Source of the DNA: Pseudobdellovibrionaceae bacterium
GTDB lineage: Bacteria; Bdellovibrionota; FAC87; UBA2466
Reading direction: 5' to 3'
DNA length: 33,610 nt
Assembly (NCBI GenBank): GCA_023250715.1
Contig: JAHFAF010000016.1
Span: 1 to 33,610, forward strand
Notes under the pieces: model-generated
What the model was told of the DNA's origin: nothing
The model's database searches: none
Seen by the model: the letters and a program-made list of their open reading frames with translations, nothing else
Translations under genes and position numbers: made by a program
Part shown: piece after piece, positions 16,374 to 24,195 of the stretch
Layout: every line of letters begins with the position of its first letter
How positions within the stretch are numbered: the stretch's first letter is position 1

Positions 16374-17087
16374 ATGCGAAGTTCAGTAAAAAATAGCGAA
16401 TGGCTTCCAACGGAAGCAAGGCCACTCTCGGCGCAAATCAAAGGGATTGTATTCGATCTCGATCAGACACTAGTCGATTCACAAGAGCTGGTCCTAAAGG
16501 CTTTCCAACATGCACTGGCTGATTTCGGGATACCCATCACTTTAGATGACATCGAGCAGATTCGAGCGAAGTCCTCCTCCGATCTATTCGCTCATTTTCT
16601 AAAACCAGAGGATGCGAAAGCGGCACTTCAGAAACTCTGGAAATATTCAGAAGAGAATGCTCACAAAGCACGAATCTTCCCTGGATTAGTTGAGATTCTC
16701 CACTCACTGCACGCCCTGAAGACTCCGATGGCTGTGTGGACAGCGAGGGACCTCCGATCCGCCGTCAAAATTTTGGAGGCTAATAAGATCTCTCATTTGT
16801 TTTGTGCGGTCGTGGCGGCTTGTGATGTTGTGAAGAATAAACCGCACCCCGAAGGGCTTTTGAAAATCTCTGAGATGCACCTTGAGATCCCTCCCCACGA
16901 ACTTCTCATGGTTGGGGATCATGCTCACGACATTACGGGCGCCAAATCTGCGGGCGCACTCTCGGGAGCTGCAGGCTGGAGTACCAACGCTGTTTCTGAC
17001 GCGCAACTACAGGAAAAACCTGATTTTGTTTTCGATGAAGTCTCAGACTTTCATTGCTGGGTAAAACTCTTTACACAAGGAATGTAG
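16374..17087 (+). CDS. HAD-superfamily hydrolase, phosphoglycolate phosphatase-like
   Basis: About 237 residues. Motif I is IVFDLDQTLVDS with two catalytic aspartates, motif II is the Thr in AVWTARD, motif III is the Lys in NKPHPEG, and motif IV is GDHAHDI. An alpha-helical cap lies between motifs I and II. Such enzymes remove phosphate from small molecules; the substrate here is unknown. The start is uncertain: ATG 16356 and ATG 16374 are in frame, and the best promoter (TTGACT-18-TAATAT) places the transcription start near 16375, favouring a leaderless message from 16374. It is first in a plus-strand run with the small frame at 17090 and the DUF2779 gene. Confidence 0.85.
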   Translation: MRSSVKNSEWLPTEARPLSAQIKGIVFDLDQTLVDSQELVLKAFQHALADFGIPITLDDIEQIRAKSSSDLFAHFLKPEDAKAALQKLWKYSEENAHKARIFPGLVEILHSLHALKTPMAVWTARDLRSAVKILEANKISHLFCAVVAACDVVKNKPHPEGLLKISEMHLEIPPHELLMVGDHAHDITGAKSAGALSGAAGWSTNAVSDAQLQEKPDFVFDEVSDFHCWVKLFTQGM

Positions 17088-17089
17088 AA

Positions 17090-17155
17090 ATGGCTCAAGA
17101 CCCCAATGAGATTGAAGTAACTCTCCGCGCCATTCAGATTTTTTCCGATAGGTAA
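17090..17155 (+). CDS. Possible 21-residue peptide between HAD and DUF2779 genes
   Basis: ATG 17090 is preceded by AGGA at 17078-17081 and reads MAQDPNEIEVTLRAIQIFSDR before a TAA 2 bp short of the next gene's ribosome-binding site region. It could be a leader peptide coupling translation into the DUF2779 gene. The MAQDPNE start is nearly identical, also at DNA level, to a segment of the LRV-type protein at 21283 (MAQDPNERR), which may mean a gene fragment. Weakly supported. Confidence 0.3.
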   Translation: MAQDPNEIEVTLRAIQIFSDR

Positions 17156-17159
17156 GAAG

Positions 17160-18686
17160 ATGAGTATCAAAGCGAAAACCAAAGCCAGTGGACTGTCCGG
17201 CACCATCGATTACCAACTGACCAAGACGACTTATACATTCGGAGTTCAATGTCTGAAACGTCTGTACATGGAAAAGCATGAACCGGCGCTGGCAACGCCC
17301 GATGCGCCAAGTACAGAACTCCGGAAAATGCGGGGTGTCGAAATCGGCAACCTCGCCCATTCCCTTTATCCTAAGGGAATACTCATCGAACGAGACTCTG
17401 AGAAACCTGCCCATGAAGCGACTCGCGAAGCGATGGAAAACGGAGCTCTTACGATTTTTGAAGCGACCTTTATTTATGACGGAGTTCTTGTCAGAGTGGA
17501 CGTTCTCAATCGCAAGAATAAGAAAGCGCCCTGGCAACTGATTGAAGTGAAGTCGTCCACCCACCTGAAAAAGGAACACCTTCCCGATCTTGCCATTCAG
17601 ACTTGGGTTTTGAAAAACTGCAAAGTTCCTCTAGAAGGAACCTATCTTATGCATGTAGATAACTCGAAACCATTCCCTGCCACTCAAGACCTTATGAAAC
17701 TAACTGAGGACCTCTCGGAGGAAATCGACGAGCATATCGAAGAAGTCCCCAAGAGAATCAAGGAGATGAAAAAAGTCCTCTCTTCGAAAAAGCCTCCGGA
17801 AGCAAAAATCGGAACACAGTGCGAAGCCCCCTGGAAATGTCCTTTCAAAGAACAATGTTGGAAGAACGTGCCTGAGCCCTCAATTTTGGATCTGTATAGG
17901 TATCCAGTGGACGAACGCTACGATTTGTATCACTCCGGGATCGTAAAGATCACTGACAAGCGCATTGAACCGACAAATGAAATCGCCAAAAGAATGATCG
18001 AGGTCGAGAAAAAGAAAAAGCCTCATTTCAACAAAGAGCTTGTTCGAAACAAACTTACCAATGAGTGGCAGCTGCCTTACTACTATCTGGATTTTGAAAC
18101 AATCAGTACGCCTATTCCACGCTTTAATAAGGTGAAGCCATACAATAAAGTTCCGATTCAGTTCAGCCTCCATATCCAGGAAAAGCAGAACGGAAAAGCG
18201 ACTCACAAAGAATATCTTCACTCGGATGGAAGCGATCCTAGACCTGCTATCGCCAAAGCTCTCTGCGAAGCCATCGGCAACAAAGGAACGATTCTAGCCT
18301 TCAACGGGAGCTTCGAAGCCGCTATTCTTAAGTCACTCGCGGCTGCAGTGCCGAAATACGCGAGCCAGCTCAAATTGATGGCAGAACGGATAGAGGATCC
18401 TCAGATTCTCTTTCGGGAGGCTATTTACGACAGTAAATTTCTAGGAAGCTTCAGTCTGAAGATTGTTGCACCAGCGATTCTGGGAGCGAAGTTTGACTAT
18501 AATTTATTGGAGATCAGCGAGGGCGGTGCCGTGGAACTTTTCTTCGACGAAATGAATCAAGAAAGCACGCCAGGAAAGAAAAAGGAAGAACTCCGCAAAC
18601 AGCTCCTCGCTTACTGCAAAGTCGACACAGAGGCGCTCGTTGAACTCACGAACTGGCTGTGGAGCAAGCTGAGCAAAGGAGAATGA
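17160..18686 (+). CDS. DUF2779 protein: Cas4/RecB-like nuclease plus DEDD exonuclease-like domain
   Basis: 508 residues. The N-terminal half is PD-(D/E)XK-like: QCLKRLY with Cys31, RVDVLN with Asp114, and LIEVKSS with Glu129 and Lys131. CEAPWKCPFKEQC supplies Cys221, Cys227 and Cys233 with five-residue spacing, which with Cys31 forms the Fe-S cluster pattern of Cas4 and AddB nucleases. The C-terminal half begins YYYLDFETIST (Asp311, Glu313), the start of a DEDD/RNase H-type exonuclease (DUF2779), with ILAFNGSFEAAIL and a late AYCKVDTEALVEL completing the acidic set. Such dual-nuclease proteins probably process DNA ends. It precedes another PD-(D/E)XK candidate by 4 bp, so they are co-transcribed. 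Confidence 0.85.
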   Translation: MSIKAKTKASGLSGTIDYQLTKTTYTFGVQCLKRLYMEKHEPALATPDAPSTELRKMRGVEIGNLAHSLYPKGILIERDSEKPAHEATREAMENGALTIFEATFIYDGVLVRVDVLNRKNKKAPWQLIEVKSSTHLKKEHLPDLAIQTWVLKNCKVPLEGTYLMHVDNSKPFPATQDLMKLTEDLSEEIDEHIEEVPKRIKEMKKVLSSKKPPEAKIGTQCEAPWKCPFKEQCWKNVPEPSILDLYRYPVDERYDLYHSGIVKITDKRIEPTNEIAKRMIEVEKKKKPHFNKELVRNKLTNEWQLPYYYLDFETISTPIPRFNKVKPYNKVPIQFSLHIQEKQNGKATHKEYLHSDGSDPRPAIAKALCEAIGNKGTILAFNGSFEAAILKSLAAAVPKYASQLKLMAERIEDPQILFREAIYDSKFLGSFSLKIVAPAILGAKFDYNLLEISEGGAVELFFDEMNQESTPGKKKEELRKQLLAYCKVDTEALVELTNWLWSKLSKGE

Positions 18687-18690
18687 TGCT

Positions 18691-19407
18691 ATGAAAAAGC
18701 GACTGGGAATAATCAATTTAGTTACCGATCTGAGAAAACACATTGCTAAAGACAGGGCCAAGTATGCTTACTTTCAGACCCTCGGGAAAATAGAGAACCT
18801 AATCACATACGAGCTAGCAGAAGTTGCAAGAAACAAGTACCACACCCTCTCATTGGTAAACTGCGGAAATAAGGGGGAACGAAAGTACGACGTTATGTTC
18901 TATAATCCAAAGAATCTAAAGTTGGAAGAGAATCGAAATGGATCGGATTATTCTTCGTATCCAGAAAAGGCATCAACCGTCATTGAGTTGAAGTATATCA
19001 ATAATGTTCATCGCTCTAGTTCGTACGATGCAACAGACAATATCAGTAAAGATATTTCCACTCTTTCCAAGCAAATGAAAATAAACAAGATGAAACAGGG
19101 GGGGATTCCAATCGCGCTTTCCTCTCGTACGAAGAGTGTTTATGGGATCGTGATTACCTCATTCGTTCACAATGATAAATTTTCCAGTGAGAAGGTGCGC
19201 CACAACAAAGCCGCATTCGATAAACGCATCATCGAGACACTTGACCACTTCGGCTTATACTACGTTGACACCATATCCAAGAAGTCCGTGACGGCCTATG
19301 ATGAGCAGGAGATCCAACTTGGGAAGGAAACTTACCGGGCAACTCTCAGGTTCTACCTAGTTTGGAAGCCAAGCTATTATAAAGCCGATATCAAAAAGGC
19401 AGCGTAG
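18691..19407 (+). CDS. Hypothetical protein with PD-(D/E)XK-like motif
   Basis: 238 residues, basic. RKYDVMFYN (Asp67) and STVIELKYINN (Glu99, Lys101) form a D...ExK pair expected of restriction-type nucleases, here about 30 residues apart. Helical region at residues 1-50 (DLRKHIAKDRAKYAYFQTLGKIENL) and a SKQMKINKMK segment may bind nucleic acid. No named family recognised. It follows the DUF2779 gene by 4 bp and is last in that plus-strand run, ending convergent to the gene at 19438. Confidence 0.65.
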   Translation: MKKRLGIINLVTDLRKHIAKDRAKYAYFQTLGKIENLITYELAEVARNKYHTLSLVNCGNKGERKYDVMFYNPKNLKLEENRNGSDYSSYPEKASTVIELKYINNVHRSSSYDATDNISKDISTLSKQMKINKMKQGGIPIALSSRTKSVYGIVITSFVHNDKFSSEKVRHNKAAFDKRIIETLDHFGLYYVDTISKKSVTAYDEQEIQLGKETYRATLRFYLVWKPSYYKADIKKAA

Positions 19408-19437
19408 CTTTTTCCTCGGCACAGCTGCTTAGAAATC

Positions 19438-20001
19438 TCATTTCAAATGTCCCGTTTGGGTCAGCATTCGCAGAGTCATGATGACGGGATTGTTCCGATA
19501 CATGCCGCGCCTACCTTCCGCGACGAGCGGGTCCACCATGTCATCAACCGAATAGACGTCAACCTTTGCACCGAAGTCGTATGTTAGAAGATGATTTCGG
19601 ACGGCAGCCTCTTCTCTTCTTTTGAATTTGCCAACGAATAGAACCAGGCGAATATCCTCTTTGACGTACCCGTAGCGCTCCATCGCTGCATTCACGATAC
19701 CTACTCGGACTTGCTCGTCATTGAAGAGCTTGCATCGACTAAGGAGTGTCGCTTGCGGCATCTTTGCTATACCCCGAAACCAATTCGCCCCAACGCCTTC
19801 CGATCCGAAGAATGATTTTACTGAACAAAGCAAAAGCTGGTCCCTGCGGGCCGCTACAAGATCGATTTCGTATCCGTTGGTTTGCCGTTCTGGCCGCGAC
19901 AATTTCTTAGTAAGTACTTTAACTGGAAACTTAATATTCTCGGAAACGGCGAATCCCTTCCCCTCCAGGAAAAGTTTTGAAATTTGCTCGAAGGCTTCCA
20001 C
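19438..20001 (-). CDS. Restriction-endonuclease-like protein with altered active site
   Basis: 187 residues from GTG 20001; a stop lies six codons upstream in frame. GYEIDLVAARRDQLLLCSVKS has the strand order of RecB/YraN-type PD-(D/E)XK proteins: Glu45-Ile-Asp47, then a strand ending S60-V-K62 where E-x-K is normal. Glu is thus replaced by Ser, and Glu45 may substitute. RVGIVNAAMERYGY and RLVLFVGKF follow as later strands. It diverges from the gene at 20108, and operator-like site B lies between them. It may be a nuclease with a migrated residue, or an inactive binding protein. Confidence 0.65.
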   Translation of the reverse strand: MEAFEQISKLFLEGKGFAVSENIKFPVKVLTKKLSRPERQTNGYEIDLVAARRDQLLLCSVKSFFGSEGVGANWFRGIAKMPQATLLSRCKLFNDEQVRVGIVNAAMERYGYVKEDIRLVLFVGKFKRREEAAVRNHLLTYDFGAKVDVYSVDDMVDPLVAEGRRGMYRNNPVIMTLRMLTQTGHLK

Positions 20002-20054
20002 GGGGCCGAATCTACACTATTCTGCGCTCGAGCAGTAACACATATATGATAGCT

Positions 20055-20073
20055 TAAGTACTTATAGTACTTG
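20055..20073. promoter_or_regulatory. 19-bp operator-like palindrome, site B
   Basis: TAAGTACTTATAGTACTTG lies in the 106-bp divergent region between the genes at 20001 (minus) and 20108 (plus). It has the same half-site AAGTAC/GTACTT, length and AT centre as site A (5145) and site C (21157). A single bound repressor here could control both genes. Confidence 0.7.
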
Positions 20074-20107
20074 TTACAACGGAACCGATCTGGTAGATGG
20101 TCTTAGA

Positions 20108-20746
20108 ATGACGACAGGGAAATCCAGTTTTTTGTTGCCGCCGTTTGGAAAAACGATTCAAAAGAGCCCTTCAGATTTATCCGGTGCGCTCAGCCATGTT
20201 GACCGAGCGATTAACGTTCTCACCCGACGGCTAAGACGCTGGCTATCTAGTGAGCTTCAGCTTACTGAAAACCCTCGTTCGTGGATCGGACAGTTCAAAG
20301 ACGAGATCAACCTGCGGACTTCTTCACTTCCCACACTCGCCAGAACGCACACGGTTAGTGAAATTATTACTCAGTTGCCCAACCTCATTCGGCTTCATGA
20401 TGCACTCTCGTGGGCCGATACTCTCGGCCGAGCGTATTCGGTTGAGCTTTGCCATCCTACACAAAGCCATTCCGATGATTGGAATGCCGACCTAGTCTTG
20501 AAAGACACAAACACTCGCACATGTCTTTGTTTCGAAATTACCGACTCCAAGTCTCCCACGAATAATGAAAAGTTGGCTCATACCTTCAGGAAATTTCGTG
20601 ATGTAAGGCGGGCCAAGCCAAAACATGCCATCTCATTTTTCATGGTTGCTCCAATTTCTTGGGAAGGCTCGCTGAGGAAGCGAAAGTTTGTAATGGCGAC
20701 CTATACACAAGGTTCTTCGGCTATTGGTGAGCTCGACGTGCGGTAG
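20108..20746 (+). CDS. Hypothetical protein, possible nuclease fold
   Basis: 212 residues, unrecognised. The N-terminal 100 residues are helical. DDWNADLVLKD (Asp128) followed by CLCFEITDSKS (Glu143) gives a strand-hairpin-strand with acidic residues like a PD-(D/E)XK core, but the expected Lys two residues after Glu is Thr145. AISFFMVAP would be the next strand. It diverges from the gene at 19438-20001 and ends one base before the convergent XRE gene, placing it in the same control neighbourhood. Confidence 0.6.
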   Translation: MTTGKSSFLLPPFGKTIQKSPSDLSGALSHVDRAINVLTRRLRRWLSSELQLTENPRSWIGQFKDEINLRTSSLPTLARTHTVSEIITQLPNLIRLHDALSWADTLGRAYSVELCHPTQSHSDDWNADLVLKDTNTRTCLCFEITDSKSPTNNEKLAHTFRKFRDVRRAKPKHAISFFMVAPISWEGSLRKRKFVMATYTQGSSAIGELDVR

Positions 20747-20747
20747 G

Positions 20748-21098
20748 TTACTTCAGGTATTTAATATCCCGCGCAAACTGCACCACCTTCCAAAGCGCGG
20801 CGTGCATGGCATCGGTGAGGTCTTCACTTTTTTTATACTTTCTACGAAGTCTCGGGATGTCAAAAACGTGCACCTCTTTTGAGGCAAAGATGGTGGCGAT
20901 ATCGACATCGAGGGCAATGGCGATCTTGCGCAAGGTATCTACCGAAGGGTCTTTGAGGCCCTTTTCGATATGGGCGATGGTGGATTGGGAGACCTTTGCG
21001 TGCTTAGAAAACTCCATCTGAGTCCATTGGCGAGATTCTCGAAGGTACTTCAGTCTCTCACTCAGCTTGTACTCAGGGAGTTCTTTGTGCTTCTTCAT
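20748..21098 (-). CDS. XRE-family regulator, second paralogue (candidate master controller)
   Basis: 116 residues from ATG 21098, chosen because TAGGAAC precedes it; an upstream in-frame start at 21143 is possible. The HTH (SERLKYLRESRQWTQMEFSK, then VSQSTIAHIEKGLKDPSVDTLRKIAIAL) and the tail VFDIPRLRRKYKKSEDLTDAMH parallel the XRE protein at 15905-16255 along the whole length. Its own promoter region carries operator-like site C (21157-21175), and related sites lie at 20055 and at 5145, so it probably autoregulates and also controls the divergent nine-gene operon, the pair at 20 kb and the distant DUF429 operon. Those targets are inferred from shared palindromes only. Confidence 0.85.
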   Translation of the reverse strand: MKKHKELPEYKLSERLKYLRESRQWTQMEFSKHAKVSQSTIAHIEKGLKDPSVDTLRKIAIALDVDIATIFASKEVHVFDIPRLRRKYKKSEDLTDAMHAALWKVVQFARDIKYLK

Positions 21099-21156
21099 GA
21101 TGTTCCTATCGGAAACTCTCACTGGAATCCTTAGAGAATGCAACTATATACTATTT

Positions 21157-21175
21157 CAAGTACCCATAGTAATTG
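21157..21175. promoter_or_regulatory. 19-bp operator-like palindrome, site C
   Basis: CAAGTACCCATAGTAATTG, 59 bp upstream of the second XRE gene and 107 bp upstream of the plus-strand operon. It differs from site A at a few positions and has one arm mismatch (A in place of C). On the minus strand TATAGT just beside it may be a -10 box for the XRE gene, so the site would overlap that promoter. Confidence 0.65.
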
Positions 21176-21282
21176 ACTCGCCGCGCCCACTTCGGGTAAG
21201 TTGCACCTCAGTTTTGGTTTAAGTCCTCAGCATCGAAAGCCACACCTAAGCGGAATTGAATGAAGAGAGCGGTATCGTGAGC

Positions 21283-22956
21283 ATGCAAGAATTGGAGCGG
21301 TTGAAACGGTTTGGGCTGAAAGAGTTTCGTGGCTTGGAATCGATGTGGGAATTCATCCAGGGCTTAGACGAGCTCGATGTTCTCCGAAATCCCCCGAAAG
21401 GGGGCGATGCTTCCGAACTCTCGAAAATTCTCAGGCAAACGGTTTCCATAATCGCCTACCACTGTAGAGTCACCGCTACGATGAAGCTCAACTCGACTTT
21501 GGTTCAGGCTATTCTCGCAGATACGCGCCCATATGTTAGAGCGGCTCTCCTACTGAACGAGAAATGCTCCGCGACAGAAGTAATTCTGCTGCTTGGCGAT
21601 ATTTCAGCTGAGGTCGCGGAGTTTGTTGCTTCTCACCCTAAAGTGAAACTTCTGGAAAAAAGAAGATGTGGCGAAGTTCTTCTTGGTAAAAATCAAAGAA
21701 GAGTCGCGGATGCCCTCATCCAAAACGCCGACTGTCCTGTTCATATCTTGAAAATGATGGCTCAGGACCCCAATGAAAGAAGGCTTCAAATTCTGGCAAG
21801 CAATCCAACGCTTCCGAAGGAGGTCTTCGACCTCCTGTCGCTTCATACCGATACTACAGTTCTTGCCCGGCTAGCCGAAAATAAAAACCTACCTCCAGAG
21901 TTTTGCAATCGCCTGGCACTTACTAGTGATTTTCAAGTTAGATCAGTTCTCGCAGATCGTTTGGACATTGAGCCCAGCCTCCTTGGGAAACTCAGCATGG
22001 ATTCTCATGTGCGTGTTCGCGCGGTTGCCTCAAACCGGCTCGAGGGAGTCTTGCGGATGGGCGGGACGCGGTTAACCGAATGGTGCCATGCGAATTTGGG
22101 TGTTTCTAGTCCCCGCTTCACGAATTTAGTTCAGCGCTCAATACCTACACTTTCGCCAATGGGCTGGATGGCGATTCTGGCAGATTTTCTAAGACGCGTT
22201 TACGGCACCAACACGAGTGAGTATTTCGATATGCTGGAACGGTTGTCCTGCGAAGCGGTCGCCAGTAATATTTCTGGATCATCCGAAGTATTTCAGGGGT
22301 GCCCCTTCCTCGAAGCAAGCTTTAGCGGGTTAACCAAAACCAGCATCGAGAGAATTCTTAGGAGCGATTTTTCAAAAGAGAGATTGTCGCTTTGGTCGTC
22401 TTTAAAAAAAGATATGGGGAATTCCCTCCTTTTCGTTAGGCCCGAGCTTAAGGAAGGGCTCAAGAAACAGGAATTTCGAAGTATGGATGACCTTCTTAGA
22501 ATAGCGGGACAGATTATTGAAAACAAATACAACGAGCTAAAGATTTTCAAGACTCACTCCCTTCCGTTAGCAAAGACACTCTTCAATTTGCACAAGATTA
22601 AGCTCGATGGCGAACTTGCCCACCTAACAATTCATACCCCAAAAACGCTCCAGGAACTTGTGGAAGTCGGGGGAGTCTTGAAAAACTGCTTAAGAAACAA
22701 GGACACTGCTCTGAGATACGGACATTCAACCCGCCCCGTTTTCATTCTCAGGTCGAGTTCAGACAAACGGCCCGTCTATGTCGTGCAAGTAGATAGCGAT
22801 GGGGCCATTCAAGATATGAAAGGGAAGTGTAATCGGCCGGCCCCAAAACGGCTTCAAAAAGGCCTGCAGTCAGCCATTTTGAAGGCAACTCCAAGGCAAA
22901 ACATTTTGAGTGGTGCGCGCTCGCTTGCTCGACAACTGGGTCAACTGCCCGGATGA
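21283..22956 (+). CDS. LRV-like repeat protein with PcfJ-like C-terminal domain
   Basis: 557 residues from ATG 21283; GTG 21277 and TTG 21256 are alternative starts. The first half contains tandem helical repeats of LRV type (LIQNADCPVHILKMMAQDPNE, LASNPTLPKEVFDLLS, LAENKNLPPEFCNRLA, LADRLDIEPSLLGKLS, RVRAVASNR), each about 24 residues with a small polar-hydrophobic signature. The last 130 residues match the PcfJ-like pattern: ELAHLTIHTPKTLQELVEVGG, LKNCLRNKDTALRYG, PVYVVQVDSDGAIQDMKGKCN. PcfJ-like domains are known from conjugative plasmids and mobile elements but lack a firm function. It is first in a nine-frame plus-strand operon and may act as the scaffold or recognition component. Confidence 0.75.
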   Translation: MQELERLKRFGLKEFRGLESMWEFIQGLDELDVLRNPPKGGDASELSKILRQTVSIIAYHCRVTATMKLNSTLVQAILADTRPYVRAALLLNEKCSATEVILLLGDISAEVAEFVASHPKVKLLEKRRCGEVLLGKNQRRVADALIQNADCPVHILKMMAQDPNERRLQILASNPTLPKEVFDLLSLHTDTTVLARLAENKNLPPEFCNRLALTSDFQVRSVLADRLDIEPSLLGKLSMDSHVRVRAVASNRLEGVLRMGGTRLTEWCHANLGVSSPRFTNLVQRSIPTLSPMGWMAILADFLRRVYGTNTSEYFDMLERLSCEAVASNISGSSEVFQGCPFLEASFSGLTKTSIERILRSDFSKERLSLWSSLKKDMGNSLLFVRPELKEGLKKQEFRSMDDLLRIAGQIIENKYNELKIFKTHSLPLAKTLFNLHKIKLDGELAHLTIHTPKTLQELVEVGGVLKNCLRNKDTALRYGHSTRPVFILRSSSDKRPVYVVQVDSDGAIQDMKGKCNRPAPKRLQKGLQSAILKATPRQNILSGARSLARQLGQLPG

Positions 22957-22972
22957 GAGAATCGGAGAAAGG

Positions 22973-23371
22973 GTGATCGTTGAGATCCAGCCGATGAGAG
23001 GCGAGCCGAAAGAGGCGCAAGCAGCAGGCAGACTTTATGGTCGAGAGTTTCGCTTCTTTATTCACTCGCTAGAGGGACAGGTCATAGAGTTATTTTACGA
23101 TCGAAGTAGGATGTGTACTCCGCTGATTGAAATGATGAAGGGGGGGTGGCTAGTGGACCCTCTTTGCGACGGTCAGATTATTCGTAGTGGAAAGGTTTTT
23201 GAAGTAATCGATAACAGCGTTTTCGAGCATCTTCAGGAGATTGTTTTGAAGGGCCCAACGGTACCAAGAGCGCACTATCGCTGTGTTGCAAATCTTATCG
23301 CACGAACGACCCATATTCCATGCAGTCTGGCGCCATCTTTGTTGCAACGGATTCATCTTGGGGAAATTTAA
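22973..23371 (+). CDS. Hypothetical protein of the DUF429 operon
   Basis: 132 residues from GTG 22973, chosen because CGGAGAAAGG sits a few bases upstream and this avoids overlap with the preceding gene; the frame is open from 22910. FFIHSLEGQVIELFYDRS and GGWLVDPLCDGQIIRSGKVFEVIDN suggest a small beta-rich domain. No family recognised. It follows the LRV/PcfJ gene by 16 bp. Confidence 0.6.
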   Translation: MIVEIQPMRGEPKEAQAAGRLYGREFRFFIHSLEGQVIELFYDRSRMCTPLIEMMKGGWLVDPLCDGQIIRSGKVFEVIDNSVFEHLQEIVLKGPTVPRAHYRCVANLIARTTHIPCSLAPSLLQRIHLGEI

Positions 23372-23397
23372 GATGCTAGCGGTTTGGAAGGAATACT

Positions 23398-23745
23398 ATG
23401 ACATTGGATGAACGCAGCCGCGAACTCTTCAGGCTGGTCGAGATTGGATTACGCGGTATCGAATGTTTGGAATTTAAACACGACCGTGACACTGACGCCG
23501 CCGTAGCGAAATTCCGAGTTCGACTCATCGGCTCAAACGACATCACCTACACTTTAGCGGCTCGTATTACCATGCTTTCTGAACTTCGCAATCAGTTAAC
23601 TCAATTGCGTCGATGCGCTGACAGAGCGGGTGAATTGCTAGGCAACAAGGATTTTGGCAGTGGTCTATTTGAGATTCTACAGGTGACTGCAGAGATCTTG
23701 TCGAACCTTGGATGCAGCGATGCGAAGTCGGAGAAGCCCATATGA
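23398..23745 (+). CDS. Hypothetical protein, mostly helical
   Basis: 115 residues, start supported by GGAAGGA upstream. Helical, with a hydrophobic heptad-like stretch (AARITMLSELRNQLTQLRRC), so it may oligomerise or bind a partner. No family recognised. Its stop overlaps the start of the next gene (ATGA at 23742-23745), so the two are translationally coupled. Confidence 0.65.
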   Translation: MTLDERSRELFRLVEIGLRGIECLEFKHDRDTDAAVAKFRVRLIGSNDITYTLAARITMLSELRNQLTQLRRCADRAGELLGNKDFGSGLFEILQVTAEILSNLGCSDAKSEKPI

Positions 23746-24194
23746 CCAACCTCGAGAAACAAGTAGGCGGCGCGACGACTCTATCGGAATTAGTGAGTTC
23801 GCTCAAACCCGGTGCTTTAGTGTGGGTATTCTCCTCTTCCGTAGATAACCTGGGTTTCAAAGAAGTTAACCAAGCGTGTGAACGCGGAGGCCTCGATCCC
23901 TTCTACATTTTCTGGCCTCGAACGCGAGTGAATGGCGATGAGCCTCCAGACACCTTTCCACTTGGCCCAAGCGGAATGAAGCGCATAGCAAGAACGACCA
24001 ATTCCGTCGTAATCAATTTTGCTCCCTTGGAACCCCGGATAGATGAAAATCTCAGTCTTAACGATGTCCGAAGTCAGTGGAGAGGAACTCTTCATGAGTG
24101 TGATGCGGAAATAATAATCATTCGAGAGAAGGGATCTGCCCACATAGTGAGAAACCGGCTCGGCAGCTGGGGCCCCCTAGCGATGGAATCTTGA
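23742..24194 (+). CDS. 150-residue hypothetical protein, copy 1 (DUF429 partner)
   Basis: 150 residues from ATG 23742, supported by GGAGAAG upstream and the ATGA overlap. It is a clear paralogue of the protein at 25038-25487 across its whole length. Conserved blocks include ELVSSLKPGALVWVFSSSVD, CERGGLDPFYIFWPR, FPLG, VVINFAP, LNDVRSQW, HECDAEIIIIREKGS and GSWGPL. The pattern of hydrophobic strands and helices suggests a compact alpha/beta fold, and HECDAE gives conserved His, Cys, Asp and Glu that could bind a metal. Family unknown to me. Its next gene is a broken DUF429 remnant one base downstream, the same arrangement as copy 2. Confidence 0.8.
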   Translation: MTNLEKQVGGATTLSELVSSLKPGALVWVFSSSVDNLGFKEVNQACERGGLDPFYIFWPRTRVNGDEPPDTFPLGPSGMKRIARTTNSVVINFAPLEPRIDENLSLNDVRSQWRGTLHECDAEIIIIREKGSAHIVRNRLGSWGPLAMES

Positions 24195-24195
24195 G

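Noticed and set aside
17090-17155. MAQDPNE similarity between the 21-residue frame and the LRV protein as proof of a transposed gene fragment
   Set aside because: Only about 22 bases match, too short to exclude chance.
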